Below are positions 23,604 to 35,740 of a stretch of DNA of 64,000 nucleotides, in pieces. Location: NCBI GenBank assembly GCA_948567375.1, contig OX419762.1, positions 12,158,001 to 12,222,000 of the forward strand, read 5' to 3'. Within the stretch, counting starts at the first letter, position 1. Each line of letters starts with the position of its first letter. The position numbers and the translations under genes are program-made. The notes under the pieces are model-generated. The model was given only the letters and a program-made list of their open reading frames with translations, did no database searches and was not told where the DNA came from. This DNA is from Lunularia cruciata (lineage: Eukaryota > Streptophyta > Marchantiopsida > Lunulariales > Lunulariaceae).

Positions 23604-23662
23604 CATCGTTGGACTTCTACACATAATGAAAGTAACATTATGTGTAGGAGTTCCACGATGCT
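23604..23662. repeat. Inverted repeat with about 25-bp arms
   Basis: The left arm reads CATCGTTGGACTTC followed by TACACATAATG. The right arm is its reverse complement with about three mismatches, ending GAGTTCCACGATG. Fewer than ten bases separate the arms, so the transcript would fold into a hairpin. Confidence 0.65.
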
Positions 23663-23960
23663 TTGTCCATTGGTGCCTTACATTTGATAAGTGTTGTTTA
23701 TAAGGTCCAGGCCTCATGGAAAATGTTTAAAACTTATACAAATAAAGATTTTGATCAGTTATATATTTACGTGATAATTATTCTTGTTAACATATAGGTG
23801 AATGTAACATTATGCACAGAAGTTTTCAGGGCCTTTCGCCCATTGATGCCTTGTACTAAGTGTTATTAGACGGTCCAGGCCCAATGGCAAATCTTAAAAC
23901 TTCTGACGATAAAGATTTTTCGACCTGTTTTTTAGTTAATTGATAATTATTCTCTTTGAT
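23632..23960. repeat. Diverged tandem repeat of about 167 bp
   Basis: Copies starting near 23635 and 23802 share GTAACATTATG, CCATTG-TGCCTT, AAGTGTT, GGTCCAGGCC, TTAAAACTT, AAAGATTTT and TGATAATTATTCT in the same order. Confidence 0.65.
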
Positions 23961-25200
23961 ATTTGTAATACAGATGATTTCTCTTGTTCGACTGCATGGT
24001 GTTTATTTGGTTATTGCCATGTAGCCACTTATTCTCAAATTATCAGAAAACCGTGATTCATCTCACCATGATCCTGTAGAATAATTTTCGTTTTGAGAAT
24101 CTATGTCGAAATATTCTCAATTTTGACGGGTATGCAAACTCTTCTTATTACCAAGCCTAACTAACTCTATGCCAAATGGGAATTCGAGTTGGGTAAAGGC
24201 CCGATACATTCGTTTTTTACAATGGGCTTCATATCCTGTTTAGATCCTGCAGTTATTGAGAATTTCAATAAAGATTTTATAGTATCTATTTGTGCATTCC
24301 ACATGATAGTCTAAACTAAGAACAAAGAAGTGAGTGACAAGCCACTCATCTCTTTGGAAGCTGAAAGTTGCTTGAATGGCTTCAATATATCCCATTAAAT
24401 AAGTGATGGAGCCTCCAAGGTAAATATTGAAGGGCCCTTTTAATCTTATTTTTTGTTGGGACAGAATTACAATAAAGTTTAATTCTTATCTTCAGATATG
24501 CTCAAACAGTGCTGATTGATCGTTACATTCTCGGTTTTAATAAACCATGGAGCAATATTTTGATTTTTGGTCGCATTGTTCGGAAGAGAATATCGTGTGA
24601 AAAGCTTTAAGACTCCCAAACTCTTGAAGAAGAGTAGTTTCTGGCACATTGTCTCAAAGTAAATCTCCTATTAAATAAACTTCACAAAAACTTGAATAAC
24701 AAATTTCTGTCCCAAGTATTATATCATTATCATGTAGTGTCGCAGTTAGTTTACTAGTATTCTGGAATTATTATCTTGGTCATAATTGTCTTACTAACTG
24801 TTGATAGGTTGCTTAATAGTGCTAAAAGTTTCTTTAGATATCATTGAAATCATCCTTTAGTTTGGTTTGCTAGTTCGGTTGGGTTTTCTGGTCTCTTCAG
24901 GTAGGTCAAAGTGTAATTTTAGAGAGTTCAAATTCAAAAAATCTATACTGAGTCTCTTTGGCTATGGTGGAAGAAGCTAACCGATATAACTTGAATTTTC
25001 TGGTACTAGATTTTTTTTGGGTTTTTGGTTTTGACTAAGTGTAATAACCTATTAAAAGATATAAATGTGATTCTGATTTGTAATTACATCAGACACTATA
25101 GAGTCATTGATAATTATTTAATTGTGACTTTTTATTATAGTCAGTGGTAACTGTTATGTTAAGTAGCAATGTATACACAAATGATATCATACAACAACTA
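23960..25200. other. AT-rich spacer, nothing recognised
   Basis: There is no open frame of note and no structured repeat that I can see. The composition continues that of the block to its left. Confidence 0.35.
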
Positions 25201-26340
25201 TTGCTTCACTTCATGTTGTTTAAACAGCAAAGAAAGATATGACAACTCGCAACCAACGAACCGCCAATGTAACTTTCGACCAAATCAACGCCGTTGAAAA
25301 GAGGAAATGAAATCTGGATGTGAATACTTATAAAATTCACCACACATTTATGTCCTGGGTATGGAGTAGCTCGAAACATCGTCGGTTCTTTGTATCCTAA
25401 CAAACTTGAGCTTTACTGGTCACATCCACATGAGTCCTTTATCGCTGCACCTGAATATCTACCTCTGTTGTCGAAGACACGAACAGTGTTCATGAATGTC
25501 ACCAAAGTTCGGTCGAACTGGAATCACCATGATCTGATCCCGTGGTTACTCAAGTCACCTGATCTCAGCATATCGATCGTCCAGTAAAAGACCCATGTCT
25601 CTCCATGTCCTCGATTCGCTGTCAAAGGATGTCCGCTTTCCTGTATATTTCGGACCATGTTGAACATTGTATGAAGGATAAGCAAGCGGGAATCCCATTC
25701 AGTCAGTGCTCTTCCCTCAGGGTTGGACAATTTATATCTTTAGTGTGGATGGATCAATGTAGAAGAGTTGGAAGACAGAGAATGGAACAGCACATGAAGC
25801 GAATGTGACGAACATACTTTACATCTCATAAGACTGTCGTAATGTACCGGTATTCGCTCGGCGGTACTCTGACGCATGAACACACAACAGACATTATAAG
25901 CAGTCCGGACAACATGATGTAACCGAGTACATTTACATCAAACCAATCTGTACCAAACTCATCATAACGGTAAAGATCTGCCAATACGGCGACCAGTCCT
26001 GCCCTCAATGTTGCATGAATCCTAACGTGATAAGTCAGGTAACGTGTTCGGTGGACTTCCAGTTGACAAGGGACTTCACTTTTGTCTACGTCGACCGCCT
26101 CTTTCCAGAAAGAATCAGTCAAGCTAGATCATGGATACCATTCAAGTGAAGGAGGTAGGAAACAGCTGTCCGCTTCATTCTGCCATACTGGGGGAAATGA
26201 ATGTGAAATTGAATGTATAAGCAGGCATCAAGTCGCTCTCCTCGAGTTTGTTCAGCATACCGTAGAATACCTGTTTAGGAGCTCTTCATTGCCCTTTAAA
26301 GGCAGTTCGTTCTATAGACTCTATTGAGGTTTATTTCCAT
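25200..26340. other. Coding-like segment of unknown identity
   Basis: Composition is clearly less AT-rich than on either side, and medium-length frames occur on both strands: minus 25826-26122, 25524-25730 and 25206-25403; plus 25390-25587 and 26082-26327. The minus-strand frame at 25826-26122 contains a hydrophobic run (GYIMLSGLLIMSVVC) that could span a membrane. I recognise no family. It could be a decayed gene or the upstream part of the reverse transcriptase element that starts by 26600. Confidence 0.3.
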
Positions 26341-28165
26341 TTTACCTTTTTCATCTCAATTTTGGGGGATAGTGGCGGATGATGATGTTGTGATTATAGA
26401 TTTCACATGTGATTCAATTTTCGAGGAACAACTAAACTCTCCAAGTACTTTAGGAGGAAACAACTAAACTTTCCAAGCACAAGGGTATATTGATAAGTCA
26501 CATATTTGACTTCTCTTTCCTTTGGACGAGTTAGTATGGTTCTTATTCCTCTTACTCTCTCGATAGTGTCTTCGTCGTGCTAAAGGAGGACGTGCGGGGC
26601 ATTGAGAGATGATTGCTAAATTTCATCGATTTCGAGTGGGGGAGTGTGCGGCTCTTCAGGAGGAGTCTTTAGGGTTACACAATTTAGGAGACAGGCATCG
26701 CCACAAGATACCACAGAGTCCACTCGATTATGACGGTGTAGTACATTGGGTCAGGCAAGAGAGTTTAGTAGAGCAGCACGAGTGCTACACCCTTTGTTTA
26801 TGTTGAGTCTTATTGATGAGACTATCTCTTCCTTACGCTCACTACATCCTATAGTAGTAGAGAGACTACCAATAGAGGTCTTAGATTATCAGCCTGAGCA
26901 GTCTTTATGTCTTGATAGGTCGCTATTTGCACAAGCATTGTGCACTACCCCTTGCTTTTCCTCAGGAGGCTTGTTAGGGATAGTTTATGAGCACCTTAGA
27001 GATTACTTCCAAGCAAATGATCCTTCTAGTGGTTTTACCGAGTTGTTTCATGTGGCTACAACAGTAGCGAGAGGAGACATTCCTTTGTCTGTTAGTCGGG
27101 TGTTAGGTGCTAGTCGACTTCTTGCAATAGAAAAGTGCACAAGGGGCATTAGACCGATTGCTATTTGAGAGATCTTTTTGCGTTTGGTCAATCGTACCAT
27201 TGTCCTTCAGCATTGTTCTCACTTTTGACAACACCTCAATCCACATCAGTTTGGAGTAGCTACACCTAGAAGATGTAAGGCTATATCTCTAGGCATTAGA
27301 GCACTCCTAGATATCCATCCGGAGTCGGTCGTCCTACATGTGGATGTTGAGAACACATTTAATAGCGTCTCACTGACATCCATCTTTAGAGAGCTTAGGG
27401 AAGCTGGTGGATCCTTGGCGAATCTCATTCCTTTTGTATGGTCTTTTTATGGCTCTCCTGCTTCCCTTTACTACCAACATGGTAGTTCACAGGAGGGAGT
27501 CACCGTCTTGGAGTCAACTGTTGGTACACGTCAGGGAGATCCTTTGGGGAGGCCCTTATTTGCCATGGCTCACTTTAGAGCTCTCCTATCTACTACTTTG
27601 GCCATGCCAAGTTGTGTATTTCCCTCCTTGGCAAATGATACACACATCATAGGCCTTGTAGATCAAATTAGGTAGACCTTTGACTACTTGACCACCGAGC
27701 TACATCTAGTAGGCTTGAGAGTCAAGGTGTCTAAGTGTAGGGCATGATTCCCTTTAGGTATCCCTTCCCACCTTGAGCTTTCAAAGGGGTGTATCACATC
27801 CACAGATGGACTTCATGTTCTTGGAGTGCCAGTAGGATCGGAGGATTTTGTCACACGCTTCTTAGACGCTACCCTTGTAGAGGATGTTCTCCATGTGGAT
27901 GACCTTCCATTACTAGGAGATCCGTAGGTAGTATTTGTTATACTCTCTTCTAGTAATGCTCGTCGACCATCCTACCTCATCCGTACAGTTCTCCCTCACC
28001 GTTCTTCTTATCACGTCTGAGAGCATTTGATAGGAGGATTATGGGAGTCTTTGGTGATATTATTGGACCAAGGACTTTTGAGTGTGTGAGAGGGGATTTG
28101 GCACATAGATAGATAGCTTTGCCAATCTCATAAGGTGGGGTTGGCTTGCTATCTATGAAGGAGAC

Positions 28166-28567
28166 TGTAACAATATGGAGTTTAGCAACGAAGTTAGTTG
28201 GGCTTACGAATTAGCACATAAGACAAAGTAGCCTAGAATATTCCGGAAGTATCTAGGAAGCTTAACTTGCACCTCAAGTAAGTAGCTTCTAGAAGGAAGC
28301 TTCTAGAAGCTTCCAACTAGCTTAGATTGCACGCCAAGTAGGCGGCTTCGAGAAGGAAGCTTCTTGAGACGCTTCCTAGTTAACTTGGCTTGCACTCTAA
28401 GAAAGCGGCTTGAGGAAGCTTCTTGAGAAGCTTCTCAAGGGCCTTGTATGCTACCTATAAATACCAAAGCCAAAGCTCATGCTAGGCATTTGGAGTTTTC
28501 CCTCATTCAAGTGTTCCAATGTGAGTTTCCATTCTCCTATTTCTCTCTTCGGATTCTATCTTTTACA
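28166..28567 (+). repeat. 5' LTR of chromovirus A
   Basis: The LTR carries a TATA-like CTATAAATA near 28455 and several GAAGCTTC and TTCTAGAA palindromes. The best array is at 28287-28313, where GAA and TTC blocks alternate at 5-bp spacing, the layout of plant heat-shock elements. Confidence 0.85.
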
Positions 28568-31500
28568 TTGGTATCAGAGCAAGAATGGGATGGATGGAAT
28601 TTATGAACCACCAAATCCACTTCCACCAAACCATTGGGATTTTTGCGTCCAAATACTACCCAAGTATCGTTTCACACAATTCATCACCTTGCACTTTGGA
28701 CGAGATTTTCTACATATGATCACCATATCGGAGGAACCCTTGGTGCTTCCGATTGTAACTTATGGAGAACGGTGGACGTGCTATTTCTATGTGTTAATAA
28801 ATTAGATAGATTGGGAGTGGTGTGATAGAGGAGCAACCATGGCGGCAATACCTGATGTTATCCTTGCTATGCAACAACAAATCGAGCACCTTACTTGATT
28901 GTTGGATGAACGAGATCTTCGATGACAAGAGCAGGTGGAGAGAGTACCAATTCGAGAAGGAGAAGATTGGATTAGATTCCCTAAACCCAAGGTATTTGAA
29001 GGCAAGAATCTCCCGGGTGCAGTGGAGAATTTTGTGTTTGATTGTGAATGTTATTTTGAAGCTACCAATCTACAAGATGAGCAAAAACAGATTCTCTTTG
29101 TTTCTAGCCAATTGGATGGAGTAGCAAAGCTATGGTGGAGATTCCGAGTGGAGCGAGCCAAATGACAAATGGTTGCACCGATCTTGACATGGGCAGAATT
29201 CAAGAGCACAATAATCAGTTGGTTCCAAGCTATAAATGCCACACAAGCTGCACGAGATAAGTTGGCAGAGTTGAAATAGATTGGCACTGTAAGAAGTTAC
29301 ATCACGCAGTTCCAAAACACCATCATGCAAATTCTAGATATTTTGGAGGGTGAAGCTCTGGATCAATTCACGAGGGGCTTGAAGGCAAGAACCAAATTAG
29401 AGGTAACAATGCAAGAAGTTTGATGATGGCGGATGGTAGAAAGGGTTGATGATGGCGGATGGTAGAAAGGGTTCTGCATTCCGCACCTCGCATCCTATTA
29501 CCTTCAAGATTGGGAAGGAGTATGAGGTTTGTAGTGGCATCTCTACACTATGATATCATTCTGGGTCTACCTTGGCTTGAACATCATAATGTTCAATTCG
29601 ATTGGACCCGACGCCAAATTCAAATACAACACCAAGGTAGGAATTTCCGATTAGGTTGTCTGGCACCTATGAGTAAGACACCTAAGAATAGTCAGTCCCA
29701 AGATGGGAAGTTTGTTGAGAAGGTAGCCATAGAGAAAATCTGGAAGGGAGATGAGTCCCAAGATGGGAAGTTTGCCAAGAAGGCAACCATGGAGCAAGCT
29801 TGGGAGAGAGATGAGTCCCTGGAAGGGAAGTTTGTTAATGAAGCAGCCATAGAGCAAGCTTTGGAGGAAGATAAGTCTATATTTGTGGTGTGGATCAAGC
29901 CAATTGCACAAGAACAATTCGAGGAGTGCCAAGAGCCTCATCAAGCAATGGTTGATTGGATAGTTCAAGAGTTTGCAGATGTGTTTCCGGATGATCTGTC
30001 AAAGGGATTATCCTCCGATCGAGGTATGCCCTTCAAGATCAAGTTATTGCTAGGGAGTACTCTAGTGAGTAGACCAATCTATCGGCTCTCACCAAAGGAG
30101 TTGGAGGAGTTGCGAACAACACTTACAAAGTTGTTGGAGAAGGATTTCATACAACATAGTACCTCTCCTTGGGGAGCACTGGTACTATTTGTTCTAAAGA
30201 AGGATGGAGGACTTCGTTTCTATATTGATTACCGTGGGCTCAATAAGCAAATTGTGAAGAATGCATATCCCTTGCCTCAGATCGATGACCTACTTGATCA
30301 ATTAAGTGGAGCACGCTACTTTTCCAAGCTGGATCTTTGTAGCGGCTATTGGCAAATTCCTATTGAAGGAGAGGATATGCAAAAGACTGCCTTTTACACA
30401 AGGTATGGACATTTTGAGTGGAGAGTTCTACCTTTTGGACTCACTAATGCTCTAGTAGTCTTCATGGATCATATGCATCGGGTGTTGGAGGGACTATTGG
30501 ATCGGTCCATGGTGGTGTTCTTAGATAATATCTTAATCTATAGCAGGACAGAGGTAGAACACATGAATCATGTACGAGAAGTCTTAAGCCGACTATGACA
30601 ATGGAAATTTTATTGCAAGAAGTCAAAGTGTGCTTTTTGACAAAAGGAGGTTACCTTTGTGGGTCATAAGATCTCATCAGAGGGGATCAAGATGGAAGAA
30701 GAGAAGATCAAGGCCATTACTGATTGGCCTACCCCGAAGGATGCTACAAAAGTATAAGCATTCAATGGATTGGCCAGTTTTTACCAATGGTTCATCCACT
30801 ATTATGCTCACGTGGCTGCACCATTGACTGACCTCTTGGGAAAGAACTTGAGCTTCCAATGGACCACCAAGCATGAAGAAGCATTCCAGAAGTTAAAGCA
30901 TATGGTGTCTTCAAGACCCATTCTTCAACCATATGATCCTCAACTACCTTGTGTGGTTGATTTTGATGCTTCTAACTTTGCAATTGGAGCTATGTTGCAA
31001 CAAGAATTTGCAAATGGACTACATCCTATTGCCTTTGTGTCTCACCCACTAAATACAGCTGAAAGAAATTACTCTACTTGAGATCGAGAACAACTTGCAA
31101 TGGTATATGCTACCAAGGTATGGAGGCATTATCTCTTGGAGAAACAAGTGATAATGCGAATTGATCACAAGCTATTGTTGCAGACCTTACACTTGGAGCA
31201 CATGAAGCGTCAACATCATCGATGGGAAGAGCAACTCCAATTTTTTGACATCAAACTTGAGTACAAACTAAGTCGGTTCCATATCATCCTTGATGCTATA
31301 TCACGACGACCTGATTTGAAGGCTCTTCCTCTTATCACAACGGCAATTACAACGGTGTCCATTGACCCTAAGGTCCATAATGAGTTTCAATCAGCTCTAC
31401 AACAAGATTCCTTCTTCCAAATGGTACACTGTCATTTGATAGCATGCAACAAGGCATACAACACCTTCTCCTTCAAGGAAGGCCTTTTATTCCATGCAGA

Positions 31501-32892
31501 CCAGATCTATGTTCCAGCCAAAGGTGATCTTTGACTTGTGCACCTTCAAGAAGCCCATGATTTACCAATATTTGGTCACATGGGAGTGGACAAGACCTTG
31601 GGCACCCTCCAACGCCAATGGTGGTGGCCCAACATGACACGAGATGTTTGAGACTTTGTCCAATCATGTGAGAGTTGCCAACGTAACAAGGCCAGCAACC
31701 AGAAGCCGAGTGGGCTCCTTCAACCACTTGCCATTCCATCCACTCATTGGGAGCATGTGAGCTTGGATCTCATCACATCCTTGCCAAAGACAAAACAAGG
31801 ACACACCGTAATTGTGGTGTTTGTCGATAAGCTTAGTAAGCAAATCCACTTGGCACCAACCTGTGATACCGTGGATGCTCCAACCTTAGCGCAAATCTAC
31901 TTCGACAATGTCTTCAAGCATCAAGGGGTGCCATGTGTCCTCATCTCTGACTGTGAATCCTTGATTTACCAAGAAGTTTTGGCAAGCACTCTTCCAGATA
32001 CTTGGCGCAAGCTTACTTTGTCCATGGCCTATCATCCTCAAACTAATGGACAAACCAAACGTGCAAATCGTACATTGGAGGATATGTTGCGGGCCTTTGT
32101 CAATGTCCACCATACCAACTGGGATGAATGTCTTGCAGCTACAGAATTTGCCTACAATAATTCCAAACAGGCAAGCATTGGATTGTCTTCCTTCTTTCTC
32201 AATTTTGGCCAAGATCTGCTTGTTCTAGATTCTCTTCTTGTTCCCCCTCCATCTCAAGTTCCTCATACTTCCACATTCTTGACCACTATATCCCAATTGC
32301 TCCAACAAGCCAAGTCTCACCTCCTTGTTGCTCAGAATCGCCAAAAACAATATGCGGACCACCATTGTCGTGATCTCACCTTTGAAGTTTAGGTTTTGAT
32401 AGGTAGGAAGTTTAGGTAGGAAGTTTTGATAAGGTCATGCTATCCTCAAGTAACCTGCCTCTCCCACTTGATACCCAAGTTTGTAAACTTGCCCCTAATT
32501 GGATAGGACTTTTTGATATCACCCAAATTGTCTCTCTTGTTGCTTATCGACTTGCCTTACCTTGTCACATGCGTATCCATCTTGTCTTTCATGTTTCCAA
32601 GTTGAAACCCTTTGTTCCTAACCCCTCTTCCTTTTCCTCTCGAGTCCAACCTCCCCCTCTTCCTGTCCTTAGCAATGATCATGAGGAGTACAAAGTTGAT
32701 TGTATCCTTGCACGTCGCCATATTCAACAAGGCCGTCGCCACCATACGGAGTACAAGGTCCTTTGGAAAGGGTATCCCCTTCATGATGCCACCTTGGAGC
32801 CTCTTTCTCACCTCCAGAGTGCAAAGATGGCCATCTAGGAATTTGAAGCTTCACTGTCGACGAAGACGTCACCAACTAGCGGCGGGGGAAGA

Positions 32893-33318
32893 TGTAACAA
32901 TATGGAGTTTAGCGATGAAGTTAGTCGGGCTTACAAAGTAGCACATAAGACAAAGTAGCCTAGAATATTCCGGAAGTATCTAGGAAGCTTCTTGGGAAGC
33001 TTCTTGGCTAGCTTAGCTTGCACCTCAAGTAAGTAGCTTCTAGAAGGAAGCTTCTAGAAGCTTCCAACTAGCTTAGCTTGCACGCCAAGTAGGCGGCTTT
33101 GAGAAGGAAGCTTCTTGAGAAGCTTCTTAGTTAACTTGGCTTGCACTCTAAGAAAGCAGCTTGAGGAAGCTTCTTGAGAAGCTTCTCAAGGGCCTTGTAT
33201 GCTACCTATAAATACCAAAGCCAAAGTTCATGCTAGGCATTCGAAGTTTTTCCTCATTCAAGTGTCCCAATGTGAGTTTCCATTCTCCTATTTCTCTCCT
33301 CGGATTTGGTCTTTTACA
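32893..33318 (+). repeat. 3' LTR of chromovirus A
   Basis: It is nearly the same as the 5' LTR and preserves the GAA/TTC array (33038-33064) and the TATA-like box. It is somewhat longer than the 5' copy. Confidence 0.85.
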
Positions 33319-34559
33319 AAGATGACACCTATAGCATTTTTGGGTAGTTAGGCTCTCTAGGCACCCCTACTTTCCTCTCATTTTGTGGTTATTGATAGGC
33401 TGGTTTTGGAGGTGACAGAGGTGGAGGGAGGATCCTTTTCTCTCTAGGTATTATTGCGGTAGACAAGAGATAGTTTATCCCCATGAGCACGAGAGGATTT
33501 TCCACCTTTTGCTTCACTATTGTTAGATTGGACTAGAGGTTTATAGTCTTCCTTGCTGGAGCAACAGTGTGAGCATACGCTACATTCTCTCTTAGTCAAC
33601 TCATCCATTCCTCAGGCTATTAGAGCATGTCTTTGGTCTTGCTCTGGCAAGGGTGCATGCTCTTGGATCCTAGCTCGACTGTGCATTAGGGCATTTCAAC
33701 TCGCACCAACTACTTTCTCTACAACGATGAGGTTTTACCAAGGTTTGGTCTACCCATATGCATCTTCATTACTTATTGTGAGTGTGTTTCTACACTAGAT
33801 GAAACAGCGGTCCACATGACATGATGTCCTTTTGGAGGACAGAAGATAGCTACCCATGATGCCATTAGGGACATAGTGTTTGCTATGGCACGAGAGAGTG
33901 GATACTTGGCTTGGATGGAGCGTTTGTATGCTTTGCAGACAACATGGGTCAGTGCAGACTTATACTTGGTCCGAGATGATCAGGTGATAGTAGCGGATGT
34001 CGTGATTATGGACCCTATGCGGGATACAATTTTGGAAGGAGTGATTACACATCCCCTGGATGGGCGGTGAGTGCAACAGCATGTCGCAAGGTCTCCAAGT
34101 ATAGGAGCATGCAGCGAGGTCACCTCTTTGTTCCTCTAGCCTTGGAGTTATATGGAGCGATGGACACGACACTTGACACATTTGTCAGGGAGTGCACAAG
34201 AGCTTATCATGTTAGGCATCAAGGAGTACCACTCTCACTCTCATACTTTGTAGCATATTTTAGATAGTGTGTGTCCATTGCTCTATAGAGGGCAGTGGCT
34301 GGTGCAATCCATAGGAGAGGTGATGTTTCTTCGGATGCTCTAGTTGTGTGTGGACCGTATAACTTGCATAGCTTGGATATCTTAGGTGCGGTAGGGCAGA
34401 TTTCTCATATAGACTCTATTGGGGCTTAACCCCATGTTACCTTTTTTGTCTCTCCCTTGTGCGGCTTGATGGGGTCTTCCCATCCTTCAGTTTTCCTTTG
34501 AGGTCGCCTACTTCTTTCTCTTTCCCATCCTTTGTGTTTTCTACGCGGTCGCCCTTTAC

Positions 34560-34810
34560 CTTTAGCTTTGGAGTTATGGAAGTAACTAAAGTTTCAAAGC
34601 ATAGCATAAGCAGGCTCAAAAAAGTCACCTCTTTTCTCCCTTTTGCTTTGGAGTTACAGAAATAATTATGGTTTGGAAACATAACATAAGGATGTTCAGA
34701 AAAGTCACCCCTCTATTCCTTTCACATTGAAATTATATAGAGTTATAAATACAATATTTAGGATGTTTAGCTTTGAAGTTATATAAAGTTATAGATACAG
34801 TATTTATTAT
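34560..34810. repeat. Degenerate tandem repeat downstream of the reverse transcriptase element
   Basis: Three to four units begin with GCTTTGGAGTTA, GCTTTGGAGTTAC, CATTGAAATTAT and GCTTTGAAGTTAT. The first two also share a CATAGCATAAG/CATAACATAAG and AAAAGTCACC block. Units are 45-85 bp. Confidence 0.6.
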
Positions 34811-35389
34811 GTTTGTTTGGTGGGGCCCGGTTACGCAAGAGCTTAAAGTACTAGTCAATAAAATGTCCTTTGCACTTTTAGCTTATTTTGTAGCTTAGTG
34901 GGTATCCATTCCTGTGAAAAGACAATAGGGGGTTTCAGAAATAGTTATACAAAGTTTCTTAACTTTTCATATAGATAGTTACAAAGCGTTGACTAAATGG
35001 GTACAGTGTGTGACCAGGGGTAGAAAAGGTACCATTACGGAGTTCATGCCAAGTTCCTTATTATTAGCACACTCCATATGAGGTGGTTCGTAGAAAATAA
35101 GGAATAAGGAATTTTTGGTTATCACTCCATAGTGCATTGATTACATATTAGGGTTAATAAAGTTTATCGTTTAGGGTTAGAGTGAAAGTGGTGGCCACCA
35201 AAGGGAACACACATGGTAATCCAAAGTTGACAAATTTATGCACTAGATGACCGAGGCCACCAAAGGGAGCATCCATGATGTTCAAGAATACCCATGGTAA
35301 TCAAAAGTTGACAAATTTATGCACTAGATGAGCGGGAACACGATTTATATGGGATTTAATATGTTAATTTAGGATAAAATGTGATTTTT

Positions 35390-35560
35390 CTTGTTGTTGC
35401 TCGTTGTTGCTCGTCGTTGCTTGTTGTTGCTCGTCATTGCTTGTTGTTGCTTGTTGCTGCTTGTTGTTGCTTGTTGCTGCTCGTTGTTGCTCGTTGCTGC
35501 TCGTTGTTGCTTGTTGTTGCTCGTTGTTGCTCGTTGTTGCTTGTCGCCGCCCGTAGGCAC
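35390..35560. repeat. 10-bp minisatellite, about 16 units
   Basis: The unit is TYGTTGTTGC with occasional CGTCGTTGC or TTGTTGCTGC variants, in perfect 10-bp register with no spacers. It is open in several frames on both strands (Gln/Asn/Thr-rich on the minus strand), which is a side effect of the repeat. Confidence 0.9.
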
Positions 35561-35589
35561 TCGATGGCACTCAAAGCTCAAATCTTGTT

Positions 35590-35740
35590 GGCGCCCGTAC
35601 ACGTTGGTTGCCGTTGGTTGACGCTGGTTGAAGCTGGTCAAATCTGGTTGATGCTGGTTGAATGACGCGCTGTCCTCTTACACGCTGGTTGCCGCTGGTT
35701 GACGCTGGTTGAATGACATGCTGTCCTCTTAAGAGGCTTG
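35590..35740. repeat. Short direct repeats of a GCTGGTTGA motif
   Basis: ACGCTGGTTG and close variants recur every 9-11 bases. A longer block, GCTGGTTGAATGAC followed by GCTGTCCTCTTA, occurs twice (near 35653 and 35706). Similar GCTGGT-GA words reappear near 36590-36640. Confidence 0.65.

Larger units (their letters stand above)
28166..33318 (+). mobile_element. Chromovirus A: Ty3/gypsy LTR retrotransposon, both LTRs present, broken
   Basis: The 5' LTR is 28166-28567 and the 3' LTR 32893-33318; both start TGTAACA and end TTTTACA. A primer site TGGTATCAGAGC (initiator Met tRNA) lies at 28569-28580, and a purine-rich tract ends at 32892. Parts in order: gag (about 28830-29420), protease region, reverse transcriptase (about 30050-30590), RNase H (about 30770-31300), integrase (about 31540-32390) and a chromodomain near 32690-32840 (EYKVLWKGYP). 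This order and the terminal chromodomain define a chromovirus. It is a fossil with roughly ten breaks. The LTRs differ at about 5% of sites by eye, the youngest look of the two copies with both LTRs here, perhaps a couple of million years at grass-like rates. It sits inside the reverse transcriptase element. The flanks AAGGAGAC and AAGATGAC look like an imperfect target duplication. Confidence 0.92.
26600..34510 (+). pseudogene. Non-LTR-type reverse transcriptase element, decayed and split by an LTR element
   Basis: The left part runs from about 26600 to 28165 and the right part from 33319 to 34510. The left part encodes a reverse transcriptase core: VVLHVDVENTFNSVS (palm, catalytic Asp), LYYQHGS, GTRQGDPLGRPLFAMAHF, then SLANDTHI where functional relatives have two Asp, so the second catalytic motif has lost an Asp. 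Upstream, at 26746-27168, is a conserved leader ending RGIRPIAI. The right part resumes after MKET with PIAFLGS and carries a C-terminal region (ADVVIMDPMRD, then HLFVPLALELYG) that could be an endonuclease-like fold, though this is weak. Stops and frameshifts are scattered throughout. The protein probably ended near 34428, followed by the tail also found at 18631 and 23208. I recall similar proteins in bryophytes and other plants, but the class is unresolved. Confidence 0.7.

Noticed and set aside
18881-25000. AT-rich block as an organelle DNA insertion
   Set aside because: No organellar gene, tRNA or rRNA sequence is recognisable, and the block contains tails of a nuclear reverse transcriptase element.
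35390-35560. A CRISPR-like regular array
   Set aside because: Units of 10 bp abut with no spacers, and the genome is a plant's. It is a minisatellite.
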